Shown one piece after another: positions 33,208 to 41,734 of a stretch of 64,000 nucleotides of DNA. The notes under the pieces are model-generated. The model worked only from the letters and a program-made list of their open reading frames with translations, had not been told where the DNA came from and searched no databases. Origin of the DNA: Streptomyces atroolivaceus. Its GTDB lineage: Bacteria > Actinomycetota > Actinomycetes > Streptomycetales > Streptomycetaceae. The stretch lies in NCBI RefSeq assembly GCF_000717025.1, contig NZ_JNXG01000004.1, forward strand, positions 124,001-188,000. The letters are read 5' to 3'. Position numbers and translations under genes: made by a program. Numbering within the stretch: position 1 is the stretch's first letter; each line of letters starts with the position of its first letter.

Positions 33208-33942
33208 ATGGCCTTCTGGGACGGCCTTTTTCCGCGGCGGGCGGCGCAGTTCGAGTCGGGTAACTCCGCGACGAACTCGATCGTGCTCTCCAAGCGCAAT
33301 GCCACGGTCTCGCTCAACAAGCAGGGCGCGCTGACGGGCAACCTGCGCGTCAACCTGTCGTGGCGGATGCGGACGTCGGACTTCGGCGGCAGGTCGCGGC
33401 AGAGCGGACGGCTGCTGCGTCCGCTGAAGCTCTTCAAGCCCGATGTCGTCCAGGCGCACACCCAGGGCATGGTCAACGTGGACCTGGACCTGGGCTGCAT
33501 GTACGAACTGATGGACGGTACGAAGGGGGTGGTGCAGCCCCTGGGCAACTTCATCGGCGACCTGAACGCGGCGCCGTACGTCAGGCTGAGCGGCGACGAC
33601 CGCTTCGGGGCACCGTCGGGCGAGACCGTCTACGTGAACCTCGACAAGCGCGACGAGATCAAGCGCCTGCTGTTCTTCGTGTACATCTACGACCAGACGC
33701 CGGCCTTCGACCGTACGCACGCCAAGGTGACGCTCTATCCGGGCAACGGCCCGCGCATCGAGATCGAGCTGGACGAACGGGCCCCGCAGGCCCGCTCCTG
33801 CGCGGTGTTCACGGTGGAGAACGTCAAGGGCGAGCTGATCGTGCGGCGCGAGGTGAAGTTCGTGTACGGCTTCCAGTCGGAGCTGGACCGGATGTACGGC
33901 TTCGGCATGCAGTGGGGACGCGGCTACAAGACGCGGGCCTGA
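33208..33942 (+). CDS. TerA-like protein of the TerD superfamily
   Basis: 244 residues. The N-terminal segment ([20 protein letters not shown]) is distinct; residues 25-60 resemble the TerD-type beta strands ([20 protein letters not shown]) and the region 95-240 the TerA-like C-terminal part ([59 protein letters not shown]). In Ter operons such proteins accompany TerD and TerC; molecular role unknown. ATG at 33208 follows GGGGGTTGGG. It ends 33 bases from the convergent TerD with the repeat tail. Confidence 0.8.
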   Translation: MAFWDGLFPRRAAQFESGNSATNSIVLSKRNATVSLNKQGALTGNLRVNLSWRMRTSDFGGRSRQSGRLLRPLKLFKPDVVQAHTQGMVNVDLDLGCMYELMDGTKGVVQPLGNFIGDLNAAPYVRLSGDDRFGAPSGETVYVNLDKRDEIKRLLFFVYIYDQTPAFDRTHAKVTLYPGNGPRIEIELDERAPQARSCAVFTVENVKGELIVRREVKFVYGFQSELDRMYGFGMQWGRGYKTRA

Positions 33943-33975
33943 GTGAGCACCGCCAGGGGTGTGCGCACCTCCGGT

Positions 33976-34860
33976 TCACGACCGGAGGAACTGCGGACCC
34001 TGCGGGGGCAGCACGAAATTCGGGTCGGCCGCATGGGCCGCCGCCGCGGCGGGCTGGGGATAGCCGTACGCCGGCTGCGCCGCGGGGGGCTGCGGGTAGC
34101 CGTATGCGGGCTGGGGCGCAGCGGTGGGCGGCTGCGGGTAGCCGTAGGCCGGCTGGGGCGCCACAGGGGGCTGTGGGTACCCGTAAGCGGGCTGCTGGTG
34201 CTGGACCGTGGCCTGGGAGTCGGCGGCGGACGCGGCTGGCTCCGGCGCCGGCGGGAACGACGCGGACGTCTCGCCGGCGCCGGGCACGGCCGCCGGGCCG
34301 GCTTCGGAGGCCGCCTCGGCCTCGTCCACCGAGATCCCGAAGGCGGTGGCCAGTCCGACGAGGCCCGTCGGGTACCCCTGCCCCACCGCCCGGAACTTCC
34401 AGCCGTCGCCGCGCCGGTACAGCTCGCCGCAGATGACGGCGGTCTCCTCACCGGTCTCCGCCCGCACGTCGAACACCGCGAGCGGCTCCCCGTCGGCGGA
34501 TGCCGCGTCGTACAGCGATATCCGCAGGTCCGTCACGCGTTCGAACGCGGCCTCGTCGCAGGACGCGGCGATGACCACCTGGTCCACGGAGGGGTCGAGC
34601 GAGGAGAGATCCGCCTCGATCGTGTCGGTGAGCCCTTCGGGGGAGCTGCGCTTGGGCAGGCGCCGTACGAGACCCGACGGATGCCGCGGCTGGTTGTAGA
34701 AGACGAAGTCCTCGTCGGAGCGCACCCGGCCGGAGGGGTCGATCAGCAGGGCGGAGGCGTCCACATCCGGGACCCCGGCGCCCGGGGTCCAGCGCAGCAC
34801 GGCCCGTACGGCCATGGCGTCGAGAGGGACGTTCGAGCCCTTCAGCATCGCGTGCGTCAT
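33976..34860 (-). CDS. TerD-family protein with Tyr/Pro/Gln repeat tail
   Basis: 294 residues. Residues 1-180 are a diverged TerD domain: [50 protein letters not shown] and [15 protein letters not shown], but several acidic calcium-type positions differ ([14 protein letters not shown] in place of EHTGDN). Residues 190-290 are disordered, with five [11 protein letters not shown] units, ending [13 protein letters not shown]. The tail could be an adhesive or condensate-forming segment (inference). ATG at 34860 with AGGA at 8-base spacing preferred over 34869. Divergent from the lyase gene. Confidence 0.88.
   Translation of the reverse strand: MTHAMLKGSNVPLDAMAVRAVLRWTPGAGVPDVDASALLIDPSGRVRSDEDFVFYNQPRHPSGLVRRLPKRSSPEGLTDTIEADLSSLDPSVDQVVIAASCDEAAFERVTDLRISLYDAASADGEPLAVFDVRAETGEETAVICGELYRRGDGWKFRAVGQGYPTGLVGLATAFGISVDEAEAASEAGPAAVPGAGETSASFPPAPEPAASAADSQATVQHQQPAYGYPQPPVAPQPAYGYPQPPTAAPQPAYGYPQPPAAQPAYGYPQPAAAAAHAADPNFVLPPQGPQFLRS
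34052..34206. repeat. In-frame tandem repeats coding YGYPQPP
   Basis: Five tandem units in the minus-strand gene code a repeated Tyr-Gly-Tyr-Pro-Gln-Pro core with Ala/Gln/Pro spacers of varying length. DNA units are imperfect copies of about 30-36 bases, so copy number may vary between strains. Confidence 0.8.
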
Positions 34861-35081
34861 GTCGGTCATCCTGCCTGCTGGTGGGGCGTCCGGACAACGC
34901 GGGGGTGCGAACCAGTAGGCCAGCCCCTGCCGGCGAGGAGCTCGCAGGCGCGCCGCGCGGGGTGTGAGAAATGCCCGGGACACCCGAAGTTCATATGGGT
35001 GGGGAACCCGCGACACCTGTCCGAACGTACTATTACCGGCCATACGTTTATCCGGTCTCTATGGCAGTACGGGGGAATCAC
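34861..35081. promoter_or_regulatory. Divergent Ter control region
   Basis: 221 non-coding bases between the TerD-tail gene and the lyase gene. An AT-richer patch (about 35023-35068) with TACTATTACC and TACGTTTATCC is the likely promoter zone of the lyase operon. GGGGGAAT at about 35071-35078 serves as ribosome site for the start at 35082. Confidence 0.45.
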
Positions 35082-36242
35082 ATGCGTCATTTCGGGCACA
35101 TCTCGCCCGCTGTCCGGGAGGGGCTGTTCTTCAGGGAGCCCTGCGAATTCGACCCGGGTTCCTCCTCCCGGGTGCTGTCAGCGGCGCTGGGCGCCACGCT
35201 GTACAGCCCCGCGACCCGGCCGCGGCTGGCCGACGACGTGATCAAGCAGAGCGGGCAGGGCGTCGTCTCCATGGTGCTCTGCCTGGAGGATTCCATCGAC
35301 GACGCCGAAGTCGTCGGCGCCGAGGCCAACCTCGTCCGGCAATTCGCCGATCTCGAGGCGCGGGGCACCGAGGTGCCGCTGCTCTTCGTGAGGGTCCGTG
35401 AACCGGAGCAGATCTCCGACCTCGTACGGCGGCTGGGCAGCTCCGTCCGATTGTTGTCCGGATTCGTACTTCCCAAATTCACGGAAGAGCGGGGAGAGCT
35501 CTTCCTGGAGGCCCTCACCGCGGCGGAGGCCGAGAGCGGGCACCGGCTGTTCGCCATGCCCGTCCTCGAATCACCCGAGCTGCTCCACCTGGAGACCCGG
35601 GGCGAGACACTCCGGGGAATCGCCCGCACCGTCGACAAGTACCGCGGACGTGTCCTCGCGCTGCGGCTCGGTGTCACCGACTTCTGCTCCGCCTACGGTC
35701 TGCGCCGGGCGCCCGACATGACCGCCTACGACGTCCAGATCGTCGGAGCCGTCATCGGTGACGTCGTCAACGTGCTGGGCCGTGCGGACGGCACCGGATT
35801 CACCATCACCGGGCCCGTGTGGGAGTACTTCCGCCTCCAGGAGCGCATGTTCAAGCCCCAGCTGCGCCGCAGCCCCTTCATGGGGCAGGCCGAGGAACTG
35901 CGCACCACGCTCATCGAGCACGACCTCGACGGGCTGCTGCGCGAGATCGAACTCGACCGGGCCAACGGGCTGCTCGGCAAGACCTGCATCCATCCGTCGC
36001 ACGTCCTGCCCGTGCACGCGCTCTCGGTCGTCAGCCACGAGGAGTACAGCGACGCGCAGGACATCCTGCGGCCCGAGCGGGGCGGTGGCGGGGTGCTGCG
36101 CTCCGCGTACACGAACAAGATGAACGAGGTGAAGCCGCACCGCGCCTGGGCCGAGCGGACCCTGGAGCGGGCCGAGGTCTTCGGCGTGGCACGCGAGGAC
36201 GTCGGCTTCGTGGAGCTCCTGGCCGCGGGGCTGGCGAGGTGA
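35082..36242 (+). CDS. HpcH/HpaI-type aldolase/citrate-lyase-like protein (Ter operon)
   Basis: 386 residues. The citrate-lyase-beta-like barrel is visible: LYSPATRPRLADD, MVLCLEDSIDDAEV (metal/substrate acidic pair), PLLFVRVREPEQI, FVLPKFTEERGE, RLFAMPVLESPELL, LRLGVTDFCSAYGLRR and GKTCIHPSHVLPVHALSV. In Ter gene sets of many bacteria this lyase occurs with a phosphoribosyltransferase and HAD and is predicted to form a C-C bond in making a nucleoside-like metabolite (published comparative genomics; biochemistry unknown to me). ATG at 35082; its stop overlaps the next gene's GTG by three bases, so the operon is coupled. Confidence 0.9.
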   Translation: MRHFGHISPAVREGLFFREPCEFDPGSSSRVLSAALGATLYSPATRPRLADDVIKQSGQGVVSMVLCLEDSIDDAEVVGAEANLVRQFADLEARGTEVPLLFVRVREPEQISDLVRRLGSSVRLLSGFVLPKFTEERGELFLEALTAAEAESGHRLFAMPVLESPELLHLETRGETLRGIARTVDKYRGRVLALRLGVTDFCSAYGLRRAPDMTAYDVQIVGAVIGDVVNVLGRADGTGFTITGPVWEYFRLQERMFKPQLRRSPFMGQAEELRTTLIEHDLDGLLREIELDRANGLLGKTCIHPSHVLPVHALSVVSHEEYSDAQDILRPERGGGGVLRSAYTNKMNEVKPHRAWAERTLERAEVFGVAREDVGFVELLAAGLAR

Positions 36243-38815
36243 GCGCGGACACGGGCGAGCACGGGCCGGCGGGCGAGCACAGGCGAGCACACGAGCGCAT
36301 ACGGGAAGAAGAGGCAGTGGACGTTGAGTGGTCGGGTAACTGGGTCGCGGGGCGGCTCGGGATCGAGCTCGTCGGCGACGGGGAACTCCGGGAGCTGCTG
36401 GGCCTCGCCCTGCGCAGGAACCCGAAGCGGGCCCATCTGCTCGTCTCGAACGTCCTGGGCAAGCACGTGCCGCAGCGGCCGTCCGTCGTCCACGGCGTGG
36501 GCTACGAGCTCGGCGAACGGGTACGGAACCTGCTGGGTGAGGCGGAGGCCGGCCGTGCCGTCGTCCTCGGGTACGCGGAGACGGCGACGGGCCTCGGCCA
36601 CGCCGTCGCGGACGGGCTCGGGGTGGCTCCGTACCTCCACTCGACCCGGCGGCCCGTCGCCGGCGTCGCACAGGCGGGCGGCTTCGAGGAGGCGCACTCG
36701 CACGCCACCTCGCATCTGCTGCTGCCCGAGGACCCGGACCTGCTGAACGCCGCCGCGGACGGCTCGCCCCTGGTCCTGGTCGACGACGAGTTCTCCACCG
36801 GCAACACCGTCCTCAACACCATCCGGGCCCTCCACGCGCGCTACCCCAGGGACCGGTACGTCATCGTCGCCCTGGTGGACATGCGGTCCGAGGCCGACCA
36901 GGGGCGTCTCACCGAATTCGCCGAAGAGATCGGCGCCCGCGTCGACCTCGTGGTCCGGGCCCGTGGCACCGTGCGCCTGCCGGACGGAGTCCTGGAGAAG
37001 GGCCGGAGCCTGGTGGCCCGGCACGACGCGCAGGACGCGGGCCTGGCGGGCGACGCGGCCGGCGAGCCCCCCGCGCCGTCACGGCCCGTCCCCGTACGCG
37101 TGGCCCTCGACTGGCCCGCCGGCGTGCCCGACGGCGGACGCCACGGCTTCACCCCCGTGCACCGTGCGGCCCTGGAAGCCGCCCTGCCGGCCATGGGCGC
37201 CCGCATCGCCGACGCCCTGGGCGATGCCCGCAGAGTGCTCGTCCTCGGCTTCGAGGAGCTGATGTACGCGCCCCTGCGGCTCGCCACCGCCCTGGAGGAG
37301 AGCACCACGGCCGAGGTGCGGTACTCCACCACCACCCGCTCGCCCGTGCTCGCCGTCGACGACCCCGGCTACGCGATACGCAGCCGCCTCGTCTTCCCCG
37401 CCCACGACGACCCCGCCGACGGGCCGGGCGACCGGTACGCCTACAACGTCGCGGGCGCGGGCTTCGACGCCGTCGTCGCCGTCGTCGACTCCACCGCCGA
37501 CACCCCCGCGCTGCACGCCCCCGACGGGCTGCTGGCCAGGCTCGCCGGGCACACGGACCAGGTACTGCTCGCGGTCGTCCCCTCGTACGTCCCGCCGGCA
37601 GCGTCCGACAGGGGCGTCCCGACGTCCTCCGACAGGGCCGTGCCGACGGCCTCCCACAGGCAGGAAGCCGCCATGCTGCCCGAACCCCTCCGGGGCCCCG
37701 CCTTCTCCTCCTACGCGGCGGACGACGTCGGCTGGCTGCTCCAGGACCTCTCGGACACGCCCCTGGAGGCACCCACCGAGGAGCGCGAGGAGGCGATCCA
37801 GAGCGGCGGCGCCCACTACGCCGAATCGCTGCCCGTCGAGTACCAGCCCAGCCCCCAGTACCAGGAACTGTTCAAGACCGCCCTGGACACCTCGGCGGCC
37901 CGTATCGCCCGGGCCGTCGGCACCGTCACCGAGACCGTCCTCGCCGAAAGGGGGCCTCGCCCCGTCCTGGTCTCCCTCGCCCGGGCCGGCACGCCGGTCG
38001 GGGTCCTCATGCGCCGGTGGGCGCAGCGCCGGCACGGCCTCGACCTGCCGCACTACGCCGTCTCGATCGTCCGGGGCCGCGGCATCGACGCCAACGCCCT
38101 GCGCTGGCTCGCCGCCCACCACGACCCCGCGGACGTCGTCTTCGTCGACGGCTGGACCGGGAAGGGCGCCATCACCCGCGAACTCGCCGTGGCCCTGGAG
38201 GAGTTCGACGGGTTCAACCCGGAGATCGCCGTCCTGGCCGACCCGGGCGGCTGCGTACGGACGTACGGGACGCGCGAGGACTTCCTCATCCCGTCCGCCT
38301 GCCTCAACTCCACGGTGTCCGGGCTGATCTCCCGCACGGTCCTGCGCTCCGACCTGGTCGGCCCGCACGACTTCCACGGCGCGAAGTTCTACCGCGAACT
38401 CGCGGACTCCGATGTGTCAGGTCCGTTCCTCGACACGGTCGCCGCCCGCTTCGACGAGGTCGCCGACGCCGTGGACGCCGAGGCGAAGGAACTGCTCGCC
38501 GCGGACCGCGCGCCGACCTGGGAGGGCTGGGCCGCCGTCGAACGCATCAGTGAGGAGTACGGCATCCACGACGTGAACCTGGTCAAGCCCGGCGTCGGCG
38601 AGACGACCCGGGTGCTGCTGCGCCGTGTTCCCTGGAAGATCCTGGCCGAGCGCGGGGCCGGGGCCGACCTCGACCACGTGCGGCTGCTCGCCGAGCAGCG
38701 CGGCGTCCCGGTCGAGGAGGTCGAGGGCCTCCCGTACACCTGCGTAGGGCTGATCCACCCCAAGTACACCCGCGGCGCCACCGGCGCGGACGGCACGGCG
38801 GTGACTGCCCGGTGA
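36239..38815 (+). CDS. Fusion: phosphoribosyltransferase, TRSP, StiP and PELOTA domains
   Basis: 858 residues with four modules. Residues 60-240: phosphoribosyltransferase with the PRPP loop VLVDDEFSTGNTVLN (about 180-193). Residues 285-415: TRSP domain (VLVLGFEELMYAPLRLA). Residues 485-750: StiP-type cysteine-protease-like domain (FSSYAADDVGWLLQDL, VSLARAGTPVGVLMRRW, VVFVDGWTGKGAI), with Cys in DPGGCVRTYG as a candidate catalytic residue. Residues 775-858: PELOTA-like RNA-binding tail (VNLVKPGVGETTRVLLRRVP, ending GLIHPKYTRG). PRT-TRSP and StiP-PELOTA can be separate polypeptides in other Ter systems. Start GTG 36239 coupled to the lyase stop; GTG 36317 is an alternative that removes a low-complexity leader. 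Confidence 0.88.
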   Translation: MSADTGEHGPAGEHRRAHERIREEEAVDVEWSGNWVAGRLGIELVGDGELRELLGLALRRNPKRAHLLVSNVLGKHVPQRPSVVHGVGYELGERVRNLLGEAEAGRAVVLGYAETATGLGHAVADGLGVAPYLHSTRRPVAGVAQAGGFEEAHSHATSHLLLPEDPDLLNAAADGSPLVLVDDEFSTGNTVLNTIRALHARYPRDRYVIVALVDMRSEADQGRLTEFAEEIGARVDLVVRARGTVRLPDGVLEKGRSLVARHDAQDAGLAGDAAGEPPAPSRPVPVRVALDWPAGVPDGGRHGFTPVHRAALEAALPAMGARIADALGDARRVLVLGFEELMYAPLRLATALEESTTAEVRYSTTTRSPVLAVDDPGYAIRSRLVFPAHDDPADGPGDRYAYNVAGAGFDAVVAVVDSTADTPALHAPDGLLARLAGHTDQVLLAVVPSYVPPAASDRGVPTSSDRAVPTASHRQEAAMLPEPLRGPAFSSYAADDVGWLLQDLSDTPLEAPTEEREEAIQSGGAHYAESLPVEYQPSPQYQELFKTALDTSAARIARAVGTVTETVLAERGPRPVLVSLARAGTPVGVLMRRWAQRRHGLDLPHYAVSIVRGRGIDANALRWLAAHHDPADVVFVDGWTGKGAITRELAVALEEFDGFNPEIAVLADPGGCVRTYGTREDFLIPSACLNSTVSGLISRTVLRSDLVGPHDFHGAKFYRELADSDVSGPFLDTVAARFDEVADAVDAEAKELLAADRAPTWEGWAAVERISEEYGIHDVNLVKPGVGETTRVLLRRVPWKILAERGAGADLDHVRLLAEQRGVPVEEVEGLPYTCVGLIHPKYTRGATGADGTAVTAR

Positions 38816-39816
38816 GCGAGACCCTGAGCACGCCCGAGAACGCCCCCGAGAAGGTGTCCGTGAACGCGCCCCTGGACGGTCCCGTGCCCGAGGGCTCGGG
38901 CGACCTCATGAACCCGCCCGCGAACGGCCCGGGCCCGGTGCACCCGCCCGCGGACGGCCTCGCGGACGGCCCGGTGCACCCGCCCGCGGACGCCCCCGTG
39001 ACGCTGGTGGCCAGCGACCTGGACCGCACCCTCATCTACTCGGCGGCGTCCCTTCAGCTGACCATGCCGGACGAGCAGGCCCCGCGCCTGCTCTGCGTGG
39101 AGGTGTACGGCCGGGCGCCGCTCTGCTACATGACGGAGACGGCCGCCGCACTGCTCGACGAACTGGCCCGCACCACGGTCTTCGTGCCGACCACCACCCG
39201 CACCCGGGAGCAGTACGCGCGCATCCACCTCCCCGGCCCCGCCCCCCGTTACGCCATCTGCGCCAACGGCGGGCACATCCTGGTCGACGGCGTCTCCGAC
39301 CCCGGCTGGCAGGACCACGTGGCCCGCCGCATCGACGACGAGTGCGCGTCCCTCGCCGAGGTCCAGGCCCACCTCCGGGCCGCGGCCGACCCGTCGTGGC
39401 TGCTCAAGGAACGGGTCGCCGAAGACCTCTTCGCCTACCTCGTCGTGGACCGCGGGGCCCTCCCCGAGGGCTGGGTGAAGGAGCTGACCGCCTGGGCGGA
39501 CCCCCGGGGCTGGACCGTCTCCCTGCAGGGCCGCAAGATCTACGCCGTACCCAAGCCGCTCACCAAGAGCGCCGCGATGCACGAGGTGGCCCGCCGTTCC
39601 GGCGCCACGCTGACGCTCGCGGCCGGTGACTCGCTCCTGGACGCCGACCTGCTGCTCGCCGCCGACCAGGCGTGGCGCCCGGGCCACGGCGAACTCGCCG
39701 ACTGCGGATGGGGCGCGCCCAACACCGAGGTGCTCAGGGAGCGGGGCGGCGCGGCGGGCGAGGAGATCCTGCGCCGGTTCCTCCGCGCCGCCGACCGCCG
39801 GCGGGCGGGTCGCTGA
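38812..39816 (+). CDS. HAD-family phosphatase of the Ter operon
   Basis: 334 residues. HAD motif I is VASDLDRTLIYSAAS (DxDRT), motif II Thr near FVPTTTRTREQY, motif III Lys in KPLTKSAAMHEVA, and motif IV GDSLLDADLLLAADQAW, as in Cof-type sugar or nucleotide phosphatases. The first 62 residues are a Pro/Asp/Gly-rich leader with repeated HPPADG units absent from typical HADs. GTG at 38812 overlaps the fusion gene's stop, so all three Ter biosynthetic genes are translationally coupled. Expected to dephosphorylate the pathway intermediate (inference). Confidence 0.9.
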   Translation: MSETLSTPENAPEKVSVNAPLDGPVPEGSGDLMNPPANGPGPVHPPADGLADGPVHPPADAPVTLVASDLDRTLIYSAASLQLTMPDEQAPRLLCVEVYGRAPLCYMTETAAALLDELARTTVFVPTTTRTREQYARIHLPGPAPRYAICANGGHILVDGVSDPGWQDHVARRIDDECASLAEVQAHLRAAADPSWLLKERVAEDLFAYLVVDRGALPEGWVKELTAWADPRGWTVSLQGRKIYAVPKPLTKSAAMHEVARRSGATLTLAAGDSLLDADLLLAADQAWRPGHGELADCGWGAPNTEVLRERGGAAGEEILRRFLRAADRRRAGR

Positions 39817-39874
39817 GCGGACGCGGGCGATCTTGGGCAAGCTGGTCGGGCCGCCGCGAACGGAGGAGAGGCGC

Positions 39875-40534
39875 ATGACCAAAGGCAACGACACCGAGAT
39901 CACGGACGAGCTGTACGCGTACGCGCTGGCTCACAACCCCCCGCTGGACGTCGTGCAGCGCGAACTCGTGGAGACCACGTACGCCGAGCTGCCCGACCAG
40001 GCGGGCATGCAGTCCGCCCAGGAGCAGGGGCCGCTGCTCGCCTTCCTCGTCCGGCTGACGGGCGCCCGGCACATCGTGGAGGTCGGCACCTTCACGGGCT
40101 TCTCGGCCCTTTCGATGGCCCAGGCACTGCCCGCGGACGGGGTGCTGATCGCGTGCGACATCTCCGAGGAGTGGACGGCGTACGGCCGGGAGGCGTGGCA
40201 GAAGGCGGGCGTCGCCGACCGGATCGACCTGCGGCTCGCGCCCGCGCTGGAGACCCTGCGCGCGATGCCGGCCGAGCCACACGTCGACATGGCCTACCTG
40301 GACGCTGACAAGGGCAACTACATCGCGTACTGGGAGGAGCTCGTCCCGAGAATGCGCCCCGGCGGGCTCGTCGTCACCGACAACGTCCTCTTCCACGGAC
40401 GCGTCACCGACCCGCTCGCCACCGGGGACGCGGCCGCCATCAGGGGTTTCAACGACCACGTGGCCGCCGACGACCGGATGGACAGCGTGCTGCTGACCGT
40501 GGCGGACGGGCTGACGCTCTCGCGCAGGAAGTAG
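39875..40534 (+). CDS. SAM-dependent O-methyltransferase, caffeoyl-CoA type
   Basis: 219 residues. Class I SAM fold of the O-methyltransferase 3 family: HIVEVGTFTGFSALSMAQAL (motif I), VLIACDISEEWTAYGREAW (motif post I), VDMAYLDADKGNYIAYWEEL with metal-binding Asp residues, and GGLVVTDNVLFHGRV with the next ligand Asp/Asn. Methylates a catechol-like or other hydroxyl using a divalent metal. GGAGGAG ribosome site at 39862-39868. The gene starts 58 bases after the HAD gene on the same strand, so it could be the last Ter operon member, but no direct proof. Confidence 0.92.
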   Translation: MTKGNDTEITDELYAYALAHNPPLDVVQRELVETTYAELPDQAGMQSAQEQGPLLAFLVRLTGARHIVEVGTFTGFSALSMAQALPADGVLIACDISEEWTAYGREAWQKAGVADRIDLRLAPALETLRAMPAEPHVDMAYLDADKGNYIAYWEELVPRMRPGGLVVTDNVLFHGRVTDPLATGDAAAIRGFNDHVAADDRMDSVLLTVADGLTLSRRK

Positions 40535-40609
40535 CTGACGCTCGCGCGGGGGGACGTGGCAGGGTCCCCGGGGTCAGCCGCAGCACCCGCCCGCGGGGGC
40601 CCCGGGGTG

Positions 40610-40831
40610 TCAGCCGCAGCAGCCGCCGCCACAGCAGCCGCCGCCTCCGCCGCCCGACTGGGGGGCGGGAGCCGCGGAAGGGGCCGAGCCGCCCACCGCC
40701 ACGGTGGAGAGCAGCTTCACGGTGTCCTCGTGCCCGGCGGGGCAGGAGGCGGGGTCGGACGACTCGGCCATCGGGCGGCTGAGCTCGAACGTCTCGCCGC
40801 AGGGGCGGCAGCGGTACTCGTAACGAGGCAT
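40610..40831 (-). CDS. FmdB-family zinc ribbon protein
   Basis: 73 residues. MPRYEYRCRPCGETFELSRP is the FmdB zinc-ribbon start (C-x2-C), with a second Cys pair role for CPAGHE (only one Cys seen there). A Ser/Ala linker leads to a Gly/Cys tail (GGGGGGCCGGGCCG) with five cysteines that may bind metal. Function unknown; regulatory in methylotrophs. The 3' end of the gene is duplicated just downstream in non-coding DNA (40572-40610). Confidence 0.88.
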   Translation of the reverse strand: MPRYEYRCRPCGETFELSRPMAESSDPASCPAGHEDTVKLLSTVAVGGSAPSAAPAPQSGGGGGGCCGGGCCG

Positions 40832-40840
40832 GGCCCCAGA

Positions 40841-41446
40841 TTAGAGCCTCTTTCCCTTCGCGACCTCGGGCATCGGGGCGCGAGGCCGGCGTTCCTCCCT
40901 GGCGACCTGCTCGGGGTGGCGGGCTCGCCAGTACGGATTGTCGTGAGGCAGGCCGCCACTGACCCTCCCGTACATGCCGAACATCATCAGCAGCAGCCCG
41001 ACCACGAAGCTGAACAGCACGTTCTGCATGCGGAAGGCCAGGAAGTTCATGCTGCTGTCCAGCAGGGCCAGATTCACGAAGCCGCTGAGGATGAAGGCGA
41101 TGCCCAGCACCATGTTCAGGGTCGAGGCGAAGTTCCCGCCCACGACCATGCCGACGAAGAGCAGCAGGCCCACGCAGATGGACAGGATGCTCAGCGCACC
41201 GTTGGTGTTCAGGCCCGCCACCGTGTCGCCGCCGGTGTCGAAGAAGCCGATACGGTCGATGAGCCCCAGGATGCCGAAGGCGAGGAGCAGCAGACCCATC
41301 AGGCCGGCCCCCACCCGGTAGAACCGGCTGAGGCTGTGGTCGACGGGCAGGTGCTCGTCGAGGCGGGTCGCCTTGCGGCGGGCGGACCTGCCGCGGGCGG
41401 GCTCGCCCTCGCGCCGGCGCGAGGGGTGCAGGACGTGTGTGGCCAT
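40841..41446 (-). CDS. DUF4383 membrane protein
   Basis: 201 residues with four membrane helices (residues about 42-65, 80-105, 110-130, 135-160) and basic cytoplasmic ends. The helical core FYRVGAGLMGLLLLAFGILG, then LSILSICVGLLLFVGMVVGG and ASTLNMVLGIAFILSGFVNL match DUF4383, an actinobacterial membrane family of unknown role. ATG at 41446 has GGAGG at 6 bases. Ends 9 bases from the FmdB gene start. Confidence 0.85.
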   Translation of the reverse strand: MATHVLHPSRRREGEPARGRSARRKATRLDEHLPVDHSLSRFYRVGAGLMGLLLLAFGILGLIDRIGFFDTGGDTVAGLNTNGALSILSICVGLLLFVGMVVGGNFASTLNMVLGIAFILSGFVNLALLDSSMNFLAFRMQNVLFSFVVGLLLMMFGMYGRVSGGLPHDNPYWRARHPEQVAREERRPRAPMPEVAKGKRL

Positions 41447-41734
41447 GACGGCCTCCTTCGGCCGCGTGCGGGCCAGGGACGCCTCAGCGGAAGCCGCTGC
41501 GTACCTCCAGGATCGGCCCACCGGCTGCCGGGGACAAATCAGCCGTTGCCGGTGAGGCCGGCCGGTCGGTCACGAGGCGTCCAGGGGCGTCCGGGCGGAG
41601 CGGCCGCGGATCATCGGTGACGGGGCCGTCCCCGGCTCGCCCGGGTCGCCCGCAGGCTCGCCCGCCCGGGTCGTCCGCAGGCTCGCCCGCCATGGGTCAT
41701 TCGTAGCAGGACGGCTTCGGCAGGCCGTGGGCGC
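41447..41734. repeat. Intergenic with short direct repeats
   Basis: 288 bases without a gene. At about 41632-41692 an imperfect 24-base unit (GGGTCGCCCGCAGGCTCGCC and a GTCGTCCGC variant) occurs twice in tandem. A simple GC-rich repeat expansion. Confidence 0.5.

Noticed and set aside
31857..33554. 565-codon minus-strand frame opposite the TerC gene
   Set aside because: Acidic Asp/Glu/Gly-rich shadow of the DUF475 gene; no start context.
34052..34206. CRISPR-like repeat array
   Set aside because: Repeats are in frame, code YGYPQPP and lack unique spacers of constant length; it is a protein repeat.
41632..41692. Possible small gene in the tandem repeats
   Set aside because: No ribosome site and translation is repeated low complexity.
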